Counted from the first letter of the stretch, positions 44,194 through 54,439 are shown. The stretch is 64,000 nt of DNA from Nitratireductor aestuarii (GCF_014641695.1 NZ_BMIF01000007.1:1-64000); one strand, 5' to 3'. Program-made: numbers and translations. The notes: a model not told the origin generated them from the sequence alone.

Positions 44194-45015
44194 TTACCTC
44201 GCCGTGTAGCGCAGGGCGCGGGCCTGCAGATAATTGGTGACCGCCAGCATGACGAATGCTGCGAAGAGCATGACGGAGGCGATCGCGGCAGCAGCCGGAT
44301 AGTCATATTCCTCGAGCCGTATGAAGGCGAGCAACGCAGTGATCTCCGTCTCCATCGGCTGGTTGCCCGCGATGAAGATGATCGCACCAAATTCACCCAA
44401 GCTGCGGGCGAATGCGAGCGACGTGCCCGCCAGCAGCGCTGGTGTGAGCAAGGGCAGGATGACCCGGCGGAAGATGTTCAAATCGGAGCTGCCAAGCGAC
44501 TGGGCTGCTTCCTCCAGTGCTGGATCAAGGTCTTCCAGCACCGGCTGCACCGTTCGCACGATGAATGGGAGACTAGTGAAAGCCATCGCCACCATGATGC
44601 CCAGCGGCGTGTAGACCACCTTTATGTTCATGGACGCAAGGAAGCTGCCGAACCAGCCGTTGGACGCAAAGACAGTGGTGAGCGCGATGCCCGCCACCGC
44701 GGTGGGAAGCGCGAACGGCAGGTCCACCATAGCGTCGATCAGGCGACGGCCCGGAAATTGATAGCGCACGAGTGCCCAGGCGAGCGCGAGGCCGAAGACA
44801 AGATTGAAAGCCGTAGCAGCTGCGGCGGAAAGAACTGTGACGCGGTAGCTGGCGAGCGCACGCGCCGAAGTGACGATGCGCCAATAGTCTTCTGGCCCAA
44901 GGCTCGCCGCCTTGAAAACAAGCGCTCCGATCGGCAGCGCTACAATCACTGCCACATAGCAAAGCGTGATGCCCATCGAGAGTCCGAAGCCTGGCAGGAT
45001 GCGACGCTGGCGCAA
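44194..45015 (-). CDS. cysT: Sulfate ABC transporter permease CysT
   Basis: 273 residues, six helices, with the EAA-type loop EEAAQSLGSSDLNIFRRVILPLLTPALLAG and SLGEFGAIIFIAGNQPMETEI, diagnostic for CysT (CysU). The start seems to be TTG with AGGAAA six bases upstream. The 73-base gap to the binding-protein gene has no clear terminator, so the four genes should be one operon with sbp first. Confidence 0.93.
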   Translation of the reverse strand: MRQRRILPGFGLSMGITLCYVAVIVALPIGALVFKAASLGPEDYWRIVTSARALASYRVTVLSAAAATAFNLVFGLALAWALVRYQFPGRRLIDAMVDLPFALPTAVAGIALTTVFASNGWFGSFLASMNIKVVYTPLGIMVAMAFTSLPFIVRTVQPVLEDLDPALEEAAQSLGSSDLNIFRRVILPLLTPALLAGTSLAFARSLGEFGAIIFIAGNQPMETEITALLAFIRLEEYDYPAAAAIASVMLFAAFVMLAVTNYLQARALRYTAR

Positions 45016-45088
45016 GACGATTTCCTATCAACATGAAGACGGCCAGCGACAAAGGTCACCGGCCGTTTTGCAATCGTATGCCTATCGG

Positions 45089-46075
45089 TTACCGATTACC
45101 GTAGATCTTATCCAGCAGGGCGCCGGAGGCAAAGTGTTCTTCCTGGATCTTCTGCCAGCCGCCGAACACGTCCTCGACCGTTACGAGACGAACTTCCGGG
45201 AACTCGTCCTTGAACTCGGCTGCCACGGTCTCGTCATGCACGCGGTTGCCGTTCTCGGCAAGGATGCGCTGACCTTCAGGCGTGTAGAGGAAGTCGAGGT
45301 AGTTCTTGGCGAACTCACGTGAACCGCGCTTGTCGACCACCTTGTCAACGATAGCGACCGGGAACTCGGCCAGAACGCTGACTTCCGGAACGACGATGTC
45401 GAACTTGTCCTCGCCAAACTCCTTGGCAATGCCACGTGTCTCGGCCTCGAAGGTGATCAGGACGTCGCCGATTTCACGCTCCACGAAAGTGGTGGTGGCA
45501 GCACGGCCGCCGGTGTCGAACACAGGAACGTTGTCAAAAATCTTGCCAACGAACTCGGCGATCTTGGCGTCGTCGTCACCAAAGGCTTCCTTGGCGTAGG
45601 CGGTCGCGGCCAGGTAAGTATAGCGTGCGTTGCCTGAGGTCTTCGGGTTCGGGAAGATCACCTTCACATCGTCACGAACGAGGTCGTCCCAGTTCTTCAC
45701 GTTCTTCGGATTGCCCTCACGGACCAGGAAGGCCGGGAAGGAGTAGAATGGAGACGCGTTGTTGCCGAACTCACTCTGCCAATCGTCGGAAACGAAGCCG
45801 CCCTTCACCAGCGCGTCGATGTCCGTCACCTGGTTGAAGGTGACGACGTCGGCTTCAAGACCTTCGAGGATCGCGCGGGCCTGGCGGGAGGAGCCACCGT
45901 GGGACTGGTCAATCGTCTTACCTGGATGGGCAGCGGTGTAGGCCTCGTTGATCTTGGCGAAGAGCTCGCGCGAGATATCGTACGAAGCATTCAGGATCTT
46001 GTCCGGTTCCTGGGCGTGCAGCGGCGCGATGAGTGAAGCGCCAAATACGGCGGTAGCAAGCAACAAGGCCTTCAT
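45089..46075 (-). CDS. sbp: Periplasmic sulfate-binding protein
   Basis: 328 residues. Signal peptide MKALLLATAVFGASLIAPLHAQ; the mature part has LNASYDISRELF, QSHGGSSRQARAI and FVEREIGDVLITFEAE, the marks of the Sbp/CysP family. It captures sulfate or thiosulfate and hands it to CysTW. The sulfate it brings in serves cysteine and methionine synthesis by enzymes encoded at 17408 and 11844. The start is followed well by the signal sequence. The upstream region holds a nested palindrome at 46193-46235. Confidence 0.95.
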   Translation of the reverse strand: MKALLLATAVFGASLIAPLHAQEPDKILNASYDISRELFAKINEAYTAAHPGKTIDQSHGGSSRQARAILEGLEADVVTFNQVTDIDALVKGGFVSDDWQSEFGNNASPFYSFPAFLVREGNPKNVKNWDDLVRDDVKVIFPNPKTSGNARYTYLAATAYAKEAFGDDDAKIAEFVGKIFDNVPVFDTGGRAATTTFVEREIGDVLITFEAETRGIAKEFGEDKFDIVVPEVSVLAEFPVAIVDKVVDKRGSREFAKNYLDFLYTPEGQRILAENGNRVHDETVAAEFKDEFPEVRLVTVEDVFGGWQKIQEEHFASGALLDKIYGNR

Positions 46076-46192
46076 AAGTTTTCCCCTGATCCAAAGTTGC
46101 CGAAAATGTAGCCGGGGAAACTTCCAGTGCCGAGGGACCGGCAGCTAGTTCCTACCCTCACATGAGAACTGCATTTCGAAATTGGTGCATCT

Positions 46193-46235
46193 GAGAGATT
46201 CCTTTTGCGCACGAACGTATCGTGCGACGTCTCTC
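46193..46235. promoter_or_regulatory. Nested inverted repeat upstream of the sulfate transport operon
   Basis: Outer arms GAGAGA and TCTCTC enclose a 7-base pair CGCACGA/TCGTGCG with a 5-base centre. It lies about 120 bases before sbp on the minus strand and about 160 before the small membrane gene on the plus strand. It may be an operator. The 319-base gap contains no gene I can support. Confidence 0.4.
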
Positions 46236-46394
46236 ATGGTTCTGTGCGGCTTATAGGCAACAGGGAGCGATGGATAATCTAAACCGCCACTTAAATTTCT
46301 CTGGGTATTGTGCATTATGGGCCGTGCGTGCCGCCGGCAAAGTAAACTAAGTAGACGGTGAACGCTCGCGCAGCTGTTGCGAAGAATGAGGCTG

Positions 46395-46646
46395 ATGATG
46401 AATCCAAACTACGACACCTATGCGGTAGCAATCATTATCGCCTTCAGCTCCATCATCATTGGGGGTCTGATGGCTGCCGCCCTGACCTTCGGTGAGAAGG
46501 ACGCCTTCTTCTTTGCGCTGGGATCGGCCACCGCTGCCTGGATCGCGGGCTATGCAGTCTTCCTCGACCGTCCGCGCACGTTCATGATCCTGGTTGGCAT
46601 CGCCACCGTAATGGCCATGGCCTCCGCCTTCGTTCTGGCATTTTAA
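46395..46646 (+). CDS. Small hypothetical membrane protein, 83 aa
   Basis: 83 residues with three hydrophobic helices: AVAIIIAFSSIIIGGLMAAALTF, AFFFALGSATAAWIAGYAVFL and TFMILVGIATVMAMASAFVLAF. No family is recognised. ATG codons at 46386, 46395 and 46398 compete; GAGG just before favours the last two. It converges with the NAD(P)HX gene, with three bases between stops. It is clearly membrane-bound and protein-like, but its role is unknown. Confidence 0.65.
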   Translation: MMNPNYDTYAVAIIIAFSSIIIGGLMAAALTFGEKDAFFFALGSATAAWIAGYAVFLDRPRTFMILVGIATVMAMASAFVLAF

Positions 46647-46649
46647 GCT

Positions 46650-48161
46650 TCATCCTCGCGCCGGCGGTTCGAGATACGCGCTCAGGATAACCGGCAATCT
46701 CGCAGGCAGATCTTCCGCAATGAGACCCGGTCCCAGAGAACGGGCAGTTTCCGCGTGAAGATAGACGGCTGCGCAGGCGGCTTCAAACGGTGGCATGCCC
46801 TGCGCCATCAGCCCCGCAATCATCCCGGCCAACACATCACCTGAGCCAGCAGTCGCCAGATAAGGCGTTCCGTTGCTGTTGATCGCAGCCTGACCATCCG
46901 GGTATGCAATCACCGTGTCCGCACCTTTCAGCACCATGACGGCGCCGCTGCGCTCGGCGGCCTGCCTTGCCCGATCCACCTTCGAGAGTTCGGCGGCTGC
47001 AGCAATATCCGGGAAGATGCGCGCGAACTCGCCTTCGTGCGGCGTCAGCACAGTGCCGCCGCCATTTTCCTTCGCTGCCTCAAAGAGCGGTTCTGGATCG
47101 CCGGCAAAGCCCGTCAAAGCATCGGCATCGAGCACAACCTTCAATCGCCTGCCTGACCTTGAGGTGAAGCGCAGAAGGACGTCGGCGAAGTTCCGCACCT
47201 TTTCGCCCAGTCCAAAGCCCGGCCCCAGAACCACAGACGCAAGCTCACGTTCATTGAGGAAGGTGGAAAGTTCCTCCGGGTCCTCTATGCGGCGCAGCAT
47301 GATTGAGGTCAGATGCACCGCATTCACCGCCAGGGCCGATGCGGGCGACAGCAGGGTGACCGCGCCGGCACCGGCCCGGGCAGCGGCCATCGCAGACATG
47401 CGCGCGGCACCGGTTGCGGTGGTGCCGCCTGAAAAAACGCCAACGTGCCCTCTTCTGTACTTGTGGCTGTCGAAGGAGGGACGCGGCAGCAAATGCCGCC
47501 AGGACGACGAAAGGTTCTCGTGACACCTGATATCTATGGACTGCAGTACATTGCCCGGAATGCCGATGTCGGCAACTACAACCTCGCCGCAGAGGCTGCG
47601 GCCGGGAAAAAGCAGATGCCCCGGCTTCTTGCGGAAGAATGTCACGGTCAACTCTGCCGCAGCGGCTGTCCCAATCACCTGCCCGCTTCCGCCGGAAACG
47701 CCGGATGGCAGATCGACTGCGAGAATGGGAGCCTTCGCTTCCGCGCACCGGCGCAGCGCGTCGCCATAGACGCCTTCGAGCGGGCGGGCCAGCCCTGCCC
47801 CAAACAGGGCATCCACGACAAGATTGCTTGTGTCCGGTTGGAACGAAGCCAGATCGAACCGCTCGACCGTGCACTCGCCGGCTGCACGGGCCGCATCGGT
47901 GCCAGCAGCAGGCTCCTCGGCCCTCCAGATCCTGACGCCAAGTCCATGCTCGCGGAGGATCGTCGCCAGCACATAGCCGTCACCGCCATTATTGCCCGGA
48001 CCACAGAGAACATCGACGGCCCGAACCTCGACAAAACGTTCCAGGATGATCTGCGCCAACACCTCTCCTGCCCGCAGCATCAACGGATAGCTCTCGCCAA
48101 TGCATTCGGCGGCGAGACGGTCGGCCTCTGCCATTTGTTGCGGAGTGAGGAGTTCGTGCAT
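46650..48161 (-). CDS. nnr: Bifunctional NAD(P)H-hydrate epimerase / ADP-dependent NAD(P)H-hydrate dehydratase
   Basis: 503 residues. The N-terminal epimerase (YjeF_N) has DVLCGPGNNGGDGYVLA and AVDLPSGVSGGSG; the C-terminal dehydratase has VLGPGFGLGEK, LDADALTGF, VLTPHEGEFARIFPD and the nucleotide/catalytic ATAGSGDVLAGMIAGLMAQG. It repairs hydrated NADH and NADPH. The two activities are fused as in E. coli YjeF (NnrD/NnrE). The start MHELLTPQQM is good. Confidence 0.95.
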   Translation of the reverse strand: MHELLTPQQMAEADRLAAECIGESYPLMLRAGEVLAQIILERFVEVRAVDVLCGPGNNGGDGYVLATILREHGLGVRIWRAEEPAAGTDAARAAGECTVERFDLASFQPDTSNLVVDALFGAGLARPLEGVYGDALRRCAEAKAPILAVDLPSGVSGGSGQVIGTAAAAELTVTFFRKKPGHLLFPGRSLCGEVVVADIGIPGNVLQSIDIRCHENLSSSWRHLLPRPSFDSHKYRRGHVGVFSGGTTATGAARMSAMAAARAGAGAVTLLSPASALAVNAVHLTSIMLRRIEDPEELSTFLNERELASVVLGPGFGLGEKVRNFADVLLRFTSRSGRRLKVVLDADALTGFAGDPEPLFEAAKENGGGTVLTPHEGEFARIFPDIAAAAELSKVDRARQAAERSGAVMVLKGADTVIAYPDGQAAINSNGTPYLATAGSGDVLAGMIAGLMAQGMPPFEAACAAVYLHAETARSLGPGLIAEDLPARLPVILSAYLEPPARG

Positions 48162-48391
48162 GTGCTATAGTCCCGTTCCAGCCAATAGTGGCGCAAACGG
48201 GCGGCCGGGTAAATCGGCAACTCTTGTGCTTAGTTATTGAGCATATCGGCTAGTTTTTGTGCAGACGTGGAACAATTTCACCTGTAAAGTGCCTCATTAT
48301 CGCACTTGAAGCTAAGTGGAACTGTTAACCAGCGTGCGATAGGAAGGCCGGAAGGAGCAAAATTGCGGATTCCAGCACCTCAGAAGCAGTC

Positions 48392-48406
48392 TGGCACGCT
48401 TCATGC
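48392..48406 (+). promoter_or_regulatory. Sigma-54 (RpoN) promoter of glnB-glnA
   Basis: TGGCAC then, after five bases, ATGC give the -24 GG and -12 GC elements with exact spacing (consensus TGGCAC-N5-TTGCA). Transcription should begin near 48418, about 45 bases before glnB. An imperfect palindrome with TGCT and AGCA half-sites, about 160 bases upstream, may bind NtrC. This predicts induction under nitrogen limitation, as known for glnBA in rhizobia. The 303-base gap holds nothing else I can support. Confidence 0.85.
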
Positions 48407-48431
48407 TTATTACTAGTCACAAGCGGGTTAA

Positions 48432-48803
<372 letters not shown>

Positions 48804-48855
48804 CGAACAACCTACACAAACAAAAAAGTACCTATACCAAGGGGTGAAACCTAAA

Positions 48856-50265
48856 ATGACGACAGCACAGGATATTCTGAAGCGCATCAAGGAAGACGAC
48901 ATCAAGTTCGTCGATCTTCGCTTTACCGATCCACGGGGCAAGCTTCAGCATGTCACCATGGATGTCGATCTGGTCGATGAAGACATGTTCGCCGACGGCG
49001 TCATGTTCGACGGTTCGTCCATTGCTGGCTGGAAGGCCATCAACGAGTCCGACATGGTCCTCATGCCGGATCCGGAAACCGTCCACGTCGATCCTTTCTT
49101 CGCACAGTCCACGCTGGTGATCTTCTGCGACATCCTCGACCCGGTTTCGGGCGAAGGCTACAACCGCGATCCGCGCGGCATTGCCAAGCGCGCCCAGGCT
49201 TACCTCCGCGCTGAAGGCATCGGCGACACCGCATTCTTCGGTCCGGAAGCTGAGTTCTTCGTCTTCGACGACGTCAAGTACAAGGCCGACCCGTACAACA
49301 CCGGCTTCAAGCTTGACTCCAGCGAGCTGCCGTCCAACGACGACACCGAGTACGAGACCGGCAACCTCGGTCACCGTCCGCGCGTCAAGGGTGGTTACTT
49401 CCCGGTCCCGCCGATCGACTCCCTGCAGGACATGCGCTCCGAGATGCTCACCGTCCTCAAGGAGATGAACGTCACGGTCGAGAAGCACCACCACGAGGTG
49501 GCTTCTGCTCAGCACGAGCTCGGCATCAAGTTCGCTCCGATGCTGTCGTCCGCTGACCAGATGCAGATCTACAAGTACGTCGTGCATCAGGTTGCCAACT
49601 CCTACGGCAAGACCGCTACCTTCATGCCGAAGCCGATCTACGGCGACAACGGCTCGGGCATGCACGTTCACCAGTCGATCTGGAAAGACGGCAAGCCGAC
49701 GTTTGCTGGTAACGAATACGCTGGCCTGTCCGAGAACTGCCTGTTCTACATCGGCGGTATCATCAAGCACGCCAAGGCTCTGAACGCCTTCACCAACCCG
49801 TCGACCAACTCCTACAAGCGTCTGGTCCCGGGCTTCGAAGCTCCGGTTCTGCTCGCCTACTCGGCTCGTAACCGTTCGGCTTCCTGCCGTATTCCGTTCG
49901 GCTCCAACCCGAAGGCAAAGCGCCTCGAGGTCCGCTTCCCGGATCCGACCGCGAACCCGTACCTCGCCTTCGCTGCCATGCTGATGGCTGGTCTTGACGG
50001 CATCAAGAACAAGATCCACCCCGGCCAGGCAATGGACAAGGACCTCTACGATCTTCCTGCAAAGGAACTCAAGGAGATCCCGACCGTCTGCGGCAGCCTG
50101 CGTGAAGCTCTCCAGAGCCTCGACCAGGACCGCGCGTTCCTGAAGGCTGGCGGCGTGTTCGATGACGACATGATCGACTCCTTCATCGAGCTGAAGATGA
50201 CCGAAGTGCTGCGTTTCGAAATGGCGCCGCACCCGATCGAGTTCGACATGTACTACTCGGCGTAA
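48856..50265 (+). CDS. glnA: Glutamine synthetase type I
   Basis: 469 residues, the standard GSI-beta length. It contains [29 protein letters not shown], the metal/ATP-site [15 protein letters not shown] and the adenylylation Tyr near residue 398 in [10 protein letters not shown]. It makes glutamine from glutamate and ammonia. A long frame that reaches 48673 is rejected: the ATG at 48856 has GGGGTGA upstream. Regulation is by PII-controlled adenylylation plus the RpoN promoter. Confidence 0.98.
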   Translation: MTTAQDILKRIKEDDIKFVDLRFTDPRGKLQHVTMDVDLVDEDMFADGVMFDGSSIAGWKAINESDMVLMPDPETVHVDPFFAQSTLVIFCDILDPVSGEGYNRDPRGIAKRAQAYLRAEGIGDTAFFGPEAEFFVFDDVKYKADPYNTGFKLDSSELPSNDDTEYETGNLGHRPRVKGGYFPVPPIDSLQDMRSEMLTVLKEMNVTVEKHHHEVASAQHELGIKFAPMLSSADQMQIYKYVVHQVANSYGKTATFMPKPIYGDNGSGMHVHQSIWKDGKPTFAGNEYAGLSENCLFYIGGIIKHAKALNAFTNPSTNSYKRLVPGFEAPVLLAYSARNRSASCRIPFGSNPKAKRLEVRFPDPTANPYLAFAAMLMAGLDGIKNKIHPGQAMDKDLYDLPAKELKEIPTVCGSLREALQSLDQDRAFLKAGGVFDDDMIDSFIELKMTEVLRFEMAPHPIEFDMYYSA

Positions 50266-50282
50266 GCCATTCGAACTTAACG

Positions 50283-50310
50283 AAAACCCCGGCCACTGGC
50301 CGGGGTTTTT
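50283..50310 (+). terminator. Rho-independent terminator after glnA
   Basis: AAAACCCCGGCCA and TGGCCGGGGTTTTT (a near-perfect 12-base stem) end the glnBA transcript, about 20 bases after the glnA stop. Confidence 0.93.
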
Positions 50311-50327
50311 GTTTGTGCGAATGCCAT

Positions 50328-50355
50328 AAAAAAACGCAGCGCCTAAAGCGCTGCG
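50328..50355 (-). terminator. Rho-independent terminator of the mla-type operon
   Basis: On the minus strand CGCAGCGC and GCGCTGCG form an 8-base stem with a 5-base loop, followed by T7. It lies some 40 bases beyond the auxiliary lipoprotein gene and back to back with the glnA terminator. Confidence 0.9.
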
Positions 50356-50391
50356 ACAGGCCGGGGGACTATTGCTTGAGCCAAGTAAGGC

Positions 50392-51000
50392 TCAGATCGA
50401 GGCGCTGGTCCAGCTGACGATTTCGGTTGCGGTCTTCTGGAAGGCTTCGTTCAGGGCGTTCGCAAAAGCATCCGAGCCCTGCCCCGTGACAGGCACCAGG
50501 GCCTGGAAGCTGCGAGAGGCGCGTACGTTGCCATTGCGATCGTTCAGCAGGCGCACAAAGAGATCGACGTGGGCCGTGTCGCCGCCACCTGCCCCAACCC
50601 TGACCTCGAACGAGCGGATCTCGATCACGATCTGATAGTCGATCGCGAGCCCCTCACCTGGACGGCCCACGCCGGCAAAGCTGTTGGAGCGCTGCAGGGC
50701 CTCGATGACACGGGCCTGTACGAGCTTTGGCAAACGGTCTGCCCAGCGGGCGCCCTTCAGGAGCTGCACCGAGCTGCCGCCAAGGCGAATGGCGATGTCC
50801 TCACCGTCGAGAAGCTTGAGGGCGGTCGGTTCCGGTACAAGGATCTGCGTACGGGAGAGCCGGCGCGGAGCGGAAACCTTCAGCGGAGCTGAAATATCAA
50901 ACGCATCAACCGGAGCTGGTCCGAGCCCCGGAATAGCAGCACAGCCGGTGAGAATGAGCGACGCGGCGATGGTCCCAGGTAAAGCTATCTTCAATGGCAA
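50392..51000 (-). CDS. ABC-type transport auxiliary lipoprotein (PqiC/MlaD-associated)
   Basis: 202 residues. The lipoprotein signal ends in LILTGCAAIPG (lipobox LTGC). DAFDISAP and RTQILVPEPTALKLLDGEDIAIR follow, features of the ABC_trans_aux (PqiC-like) family. It should be anchored in the outer membrane as the acceptor end of the lipid path. The start seems to be TTG with GGAG seven bases upstream. It is last in the operon after the MCE protein. Confidence 0.85.
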   Translation of the reverse strand: MPLKIALPGTIAASLILTGCAAIPGLGPAPVDAFDISAPLKVSAPRRLSRTQILVPEPTALKLLDGEDIAIRLGGSSVQLLKGARWADRLPKLVQARVIEALQRSNSFAGVGRPGEGLAIDYQIVIEIRSFEVRVGAGGGDTAHVDLFVRLLNDRNGNVRASRSFQALVPVTGQGSDAFANALNEAFQKTATEIVSWTSASI

Positions 51001-51073
51001 AAGCTGGCTCCAGACTGATTCCGGTCTCCGGTGAGCATCGGATTTTCTTTCTTGCTGGCGTCAGGGCTGATTG

Positions 51074-52447
51074 TCAACGGCGGGCCCGTCCGTCGTAGCG
51101 GCGAACCGTGCCGTCTCCCCCAGTGATGATGCGCTGTGGGTTCTGCTCAAAATCCGTAATCGCCTGTTCGATCCGGCTGATCGAACGGCGGCTCTCACTC
51201 ACCAGCGCCTCAATGTCGCGCAGACCGTTACCGGAGAAGCGGGCGAGCCCGTCCGTGATGGTGCCGATGCGCGCGTTGAGCGTGTCAGCCACCTGGCGGA
51301 ACGAAGCAAGCGTCGCGCGGGCATCTCCCATCAGATCACCCGCATCGTCTGATCCGAGAAGACCGTCGAGCTTCGCCAGAACGCCGTCCACGCGGGTAGA
51401 AGCCTGGTTCAGACGGGATGCAATTTCCTTGGCGTCATCGATGAACTGGTTGATGTCCTCTTCGCGACCACCGATGGTTTCGCTGATCCGGGCGATCTGT
51501 TCGGATGCGCGATCCACCTTGCCGCTCGCGTCGGAGAAGTTCCGGACGATGGTTTCGACGGCTGCTGGATCGACGGCGCTGACGGCCTTGTCGACCTTTT
51601 CCAGCGTGGCATTGGCATCGGTCGAGAACCTGTTAATCGAGGCAACGGCGCTGTCCACGCCAGCGGAGATGCTGTCGAGGCGCTCACCGGCAGTGGAGAG
51701 CTGAGCCGTGAAGCTTGAGACATCATCGATGACTGCGGCGACCTTGTCCCGATCAACCGCATTGATCAGGCTTTCAGCAGCCGCGAGCGTGGAGTCGAGG
51801 CGCTCGGATACGCTTGAGACGGTCTCGGAGAGTTCGCCAGCGCTTGTGAGAAACTTGTCGATGTTCTCCGCATTGTCGCCGAGAGCCTTGGTGAACTTAC
51901 TAACGTTCTCAAACGTCTCTGTGAGAGGGCCGCGCGAATCCGTCACCAGGCCTTCAAGCTGGGCCACGGCTGCGTCGGCTCGGGTCATCAGGTTCTGCGT
52001 TGCCTGCAGGAGGTTCGCGAGCGCGGAAGGCGTGGCGTCCATCGTTGCGATCTGATCGTTTTGCTCCGCCAGATCCAGAAGATTGGGCTCGTTCGGGTCG
52101 CCGCCGGTCATTTCGATGCTGGCCTGGCCCGTCAGGCCCGCGAGCCCCACGTCAGCCTTGGTAGACTGTGTCACCGGGGTCCAGCGGAGCACCACCGTGT
52201 CGGCGATCGCCACGCGCGGGTTCTGCGGGTCAAGATAGACGCGCTGGACATCACCCACCTTCACGCCATTGAAGAGCACGGCACTGCCACGACCGAGGCC
52301 GGTCGCGGATCCGGGAATACGGAAACGCAGCTGCGCGGTTGCGCCCTGGTCGCCGTAGCCGGCCGTCCAGTACACGAAACCGAAGGCCGCCAGGATCGAA
52401 AGGACCGTGAAAATCCCGACGATGACGTAGTTTGCTCTAGTTTCCAT
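51074..52447 (-). CDS. mlaD: MCE-family lipid transport protein (MlaD-like)
   Basis: 457 residues: an N-terminal membrane anchor (YVIVGIFTVLSILAAFGFVYW), the MCE domain at about 40-115 (FRIPGSATGLGRGSAVLFNGVKVGDV), then a long helical region rich in Thr, Ser, Asp and Ala likely to form the extended tube, with a basic end. Much longer than E. coli MlaD (183 aa), like other rhizobial MCE proteins, so it could span more of the periplasm. It overlaps the ATPase gene by 11 bases. Confidence 0.92.
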   Translation of the reverse strand: METRANYVIVGIFTVLSILAAFGFVYWTAGYGDQGATAQLRFRIPGSATGLGRGSAVLFNGVKVGDVQRVYLDPQNPRVAIADTVVLRWTPVTQSTKADVGLAGLTGQASIEMTGGDPNEPNLLDLAEQNDQIATMDATPSALANLLQATQNLMTRADAAVAQLEGLVTDSRGPLTETFENVSKFTKALGDNAENIDKFLTSAGELSETVSSVSERLDSTLAAAESLINAVDRDKVAAVIDDVSSFTAQLSTAGERLDSISAGVDSAVASINRFSTDANATLEKVDKAVSAVDPAAVETIVRNFSDASGKVDRASEQIARISETIGGREEDINQFIDDAKEIASRLNQASTRVDGVLAKLDGLLGSDDAGDLMGDARATLASFRQVADTLNARIGTITDGLARFSGNGLRDIEALVSESRRSISRIEQAITDFEQNPQRIITGGDGTVRRYDGRARR

Positions 52448-53270
52448 ACATCTTTTCCGTTGGTGGGCCCGGCTGAACGATGGTGCGTGCGCGCTTACCC
52501 CGGAAGTAGGCTTTCACCCAGGCCTCCTCGCTTGCCATCATCTCTTCAACGGTACCTTCCACCAAGATTTTCTTGTTTCCGAGAACAGCTATACGGTCAC
52601 AAACGCTTAACAGACTGTCCAGATCATGGGTCACCATATACACGGTCAGGCCCATCGTGTCGCGCATTTGCGCCACAAGTTCATCAAACTCGGCCGCACC
52701 GATAGGGTCGAGGCCCGAGGTGGGCTCGTCCAGAAACACAATATCCGGGTCGAGCGAGAGTGCGCGGGCCAGTGCTGCGCGCTTGATCATGCCGCCCGAC
52801 AACTCCGACGGAAACTTGTGCGCGGCGTTGCGCGGCAGTCCCACGAGTTCCAGCTTCAGAAGCGCCAGCTCGTCCATCAGCTTCTTCGGCAGGTTCAGAT
52901 ATTCGCGCATCGGAACCTGGATGTTTTCCAGCACTGTCAGGCCGGAGAACAGCGCACCGTGCTGGAACAACACACCCTGGCGCATGTCGATCTTGACCCG
53001 ATCGGCGTCGCTCACCGTCGCCAGATCCTGACCGAACATCCTGATCGTGCCGCCTACGCGCGGGATGAGGCCAAGGACCGTGCGCAGCAGCACCGACTTG
53101 CCCGCACCCGATGCGCCGACGAAACCAAGGATTTCACCGCGCCGAACGTCGAGGTTCAGATGGTCCAGGATCGTGTTCTTGCCGAAGCGAACGACGACAT
53201 CCCGCACCTCCAGGATCACCTCATCACGCGCTCCGCCCTGCTGCGGCATGTCGTTGTCTGTGCTCATCAA
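52437..53270 (-). CDS. mlaF: Lipid ABC transporter ATP-binding protein (MlaF-like)
   Basis: 277 residues. Walker A GASGAGKS, Q-loop FQHGALFSGLTV, signature LSGGMIKRAALARAL, Walker B IVFLDEPTSGLDP, switch VTHDLDSL. The GGMIKR signature is typical of the Mla/Mkl ATPases. It is coupled by four bases to mlaE upstream. Confidence 0.94.
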   Translation of the reverse strand: MMSTDNDMPQQGGARDEVILEVRDVVVRFGKNTILDHLNLDVRRGEILGFVGASGAGKSVLLRTVLGLIPRVGGTIRMFGQDLATVSDADRVKIDMRQGVLFQHGALFSGLTVLENIQVPMREYLNLPKKLMDELALLKLELVGLPRNAAHKFPSELSGGMIKRAALARALSLDPDIVFLDEPTSGLDPIGAAEFDELVAQMRDTMGLTVYMVTHDLDSLLSVCDRIAVLGNKKILVEGTVEEMMASEEAWVKAYFRGKRARTIVQPGPPTEKMYGN

Positions 53271-54439
53271 AAATCGATCTGGGCGTAGAAAATGGCGAAA
53301 AAGCCATCGAGAACGATGACGATGAAGATAGCCTTAACAACCGACGCAGTGACGCGTTCACCAAGCGACTCCGCGCTGCCGCCCACCTTCATGCCCTCCA
53401 CTGAAGCGATGATGCCGATGATCATCGCCATGAAGGGCGCCTTGATCAAACCCGCAAAGATGCTGGTTAGATCAATGGCGGTCCTCATCCGCTCGATAAA
53501 CGCAGCAGGCGTTATGTCCGAATAGGTCCACGAGACGAGGATCGCCCCGCCAAGAGCGGCGAAGTTCGCGATGATGGTGAGGCACGGCAGCGCGATGACG
53601 AGCGCCACCAGCCGCGGGAATACCAGGACCCCCAACGGGTTGAGGCCGATCACCGTCAGCGCGTCGACCTCCTCGCGCATCTTCATGGTGCCGATTTCGG
53701 CGGTGATCGCACTGCCGGAGCGGCCGGCAATCATGATGGCGGTGAGCAGCACGCCCAATTCGCGCAGCACCAGAATGCCGACCATGTCGACCACGAATAT
53801 TTCAGCACCGAAGTAGCGCAGCTGGAAAGCGCCCTGCTGGGCAATGATTGCGCCTACGATCGCCGACATCAGCACGACGATCGGGATGGCCTTCACGCCC
53901 ATCCGGTCGATCTGCGAGACGATAGCATTCGGGTTGATCGACTGCTTGCCACCAAGCTTCATTTGCGCGCCACCGACTGTGGCGCCCAGGATGTGCAGGC
54001 CGTAGATGATATCGCTGCGCAGCAGGAAGACGCCCCGCCCAACAGCTTCAAACACTCCGAGCGGATTGAAGCGCCTGGAGGCATCTTCCGGAACATCCGG
54101 ATTGTCAGCCGTCTCAGCCACGGCGCTCAACAGGATCGAAGCGGCCTCGGACTGGCGGCTGATCTCCACCTTCGTGCCCTGCTTCTCCTGCCGCTGGATC
54201 ATGCGGGCAATGAGCCACGCTCCTGCCGTGTCGATGTAGCGGATGCCGGAAAGATCGAGATGCAGCGCGGAAAACCCCTCGCGGCTTTCCAGCTGCCGGA
54301 ACTCGCGGTCGACCTCGCCAACAGTGTGGGTTGTCCAATCGCCCGATAGTTCGCACGTCATCACGCCATCCACTTCGCTCAAGTGGAACGCTGCTTCCGT
54401 GGCAGTGCCGTTTCTGCCCTCGTCAATGTCCAGCTGCAT
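53267..54439 (-). CDS. mlaE: Lipid ABC transporter permease with N-terminal STAS domain (MlaE-like)
   Basis: 390 residues. About 110 N-terminal residues form a STAS-like domain (LHLDLSGIRYIDTAGAWLIARM), then the MlaE permease with five or six helices (IGTMKMREEVDALTVIGLNPLGVLVFPRL is the family signature). In E. coli the STAS function is the separate MlaB; here it is fused. The set mlaE-mlaF-mlaD-lipoprotein probably keeps lipid asymmetry of the outer membrane. Confidence 0.94.
   Translation of the reverse strand: MQLDIDEGRNGTATEAAFHLSEVDGVMTCELSGDWTTHTVGEVDREFRQLESREGFSALHLDLSGIRYIDTAGAWLIARMIQRQEKQGTKVEISRQSEAASILLSAVAETADNPDVPEDASRRFNPLGVFEAVGRGVFLLRSDIIYGLHILGATVGGAQMKLGGKQSINPNAIVSQIDRMGVKAIPIVVLMSAIVGAIIAQQGAFQLRYFGAEIFVVDMVGILVLRELGVLLTAIMIAGRSGSAITAEIGTMKMREEVDALTVIGLNPLGVLVFPRLVALVIALPCLTIIANFAALGGAILVSWTYSDITPAAFIERMRTAIDLTSIFAGLIKAPFMAMIIGIIASVEGMKVGGSAESLGERVTASVVKAIFIVIVLDGFFAIFYAQIDF

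Noticed and set aside
48832-50232. Minus-strand open frame of about 460 codons opposite glnA
   Set aside because: Shadow of a strongly codon-biased gene. No motif, no ribosome-binding site, and full-length glnA is certain.
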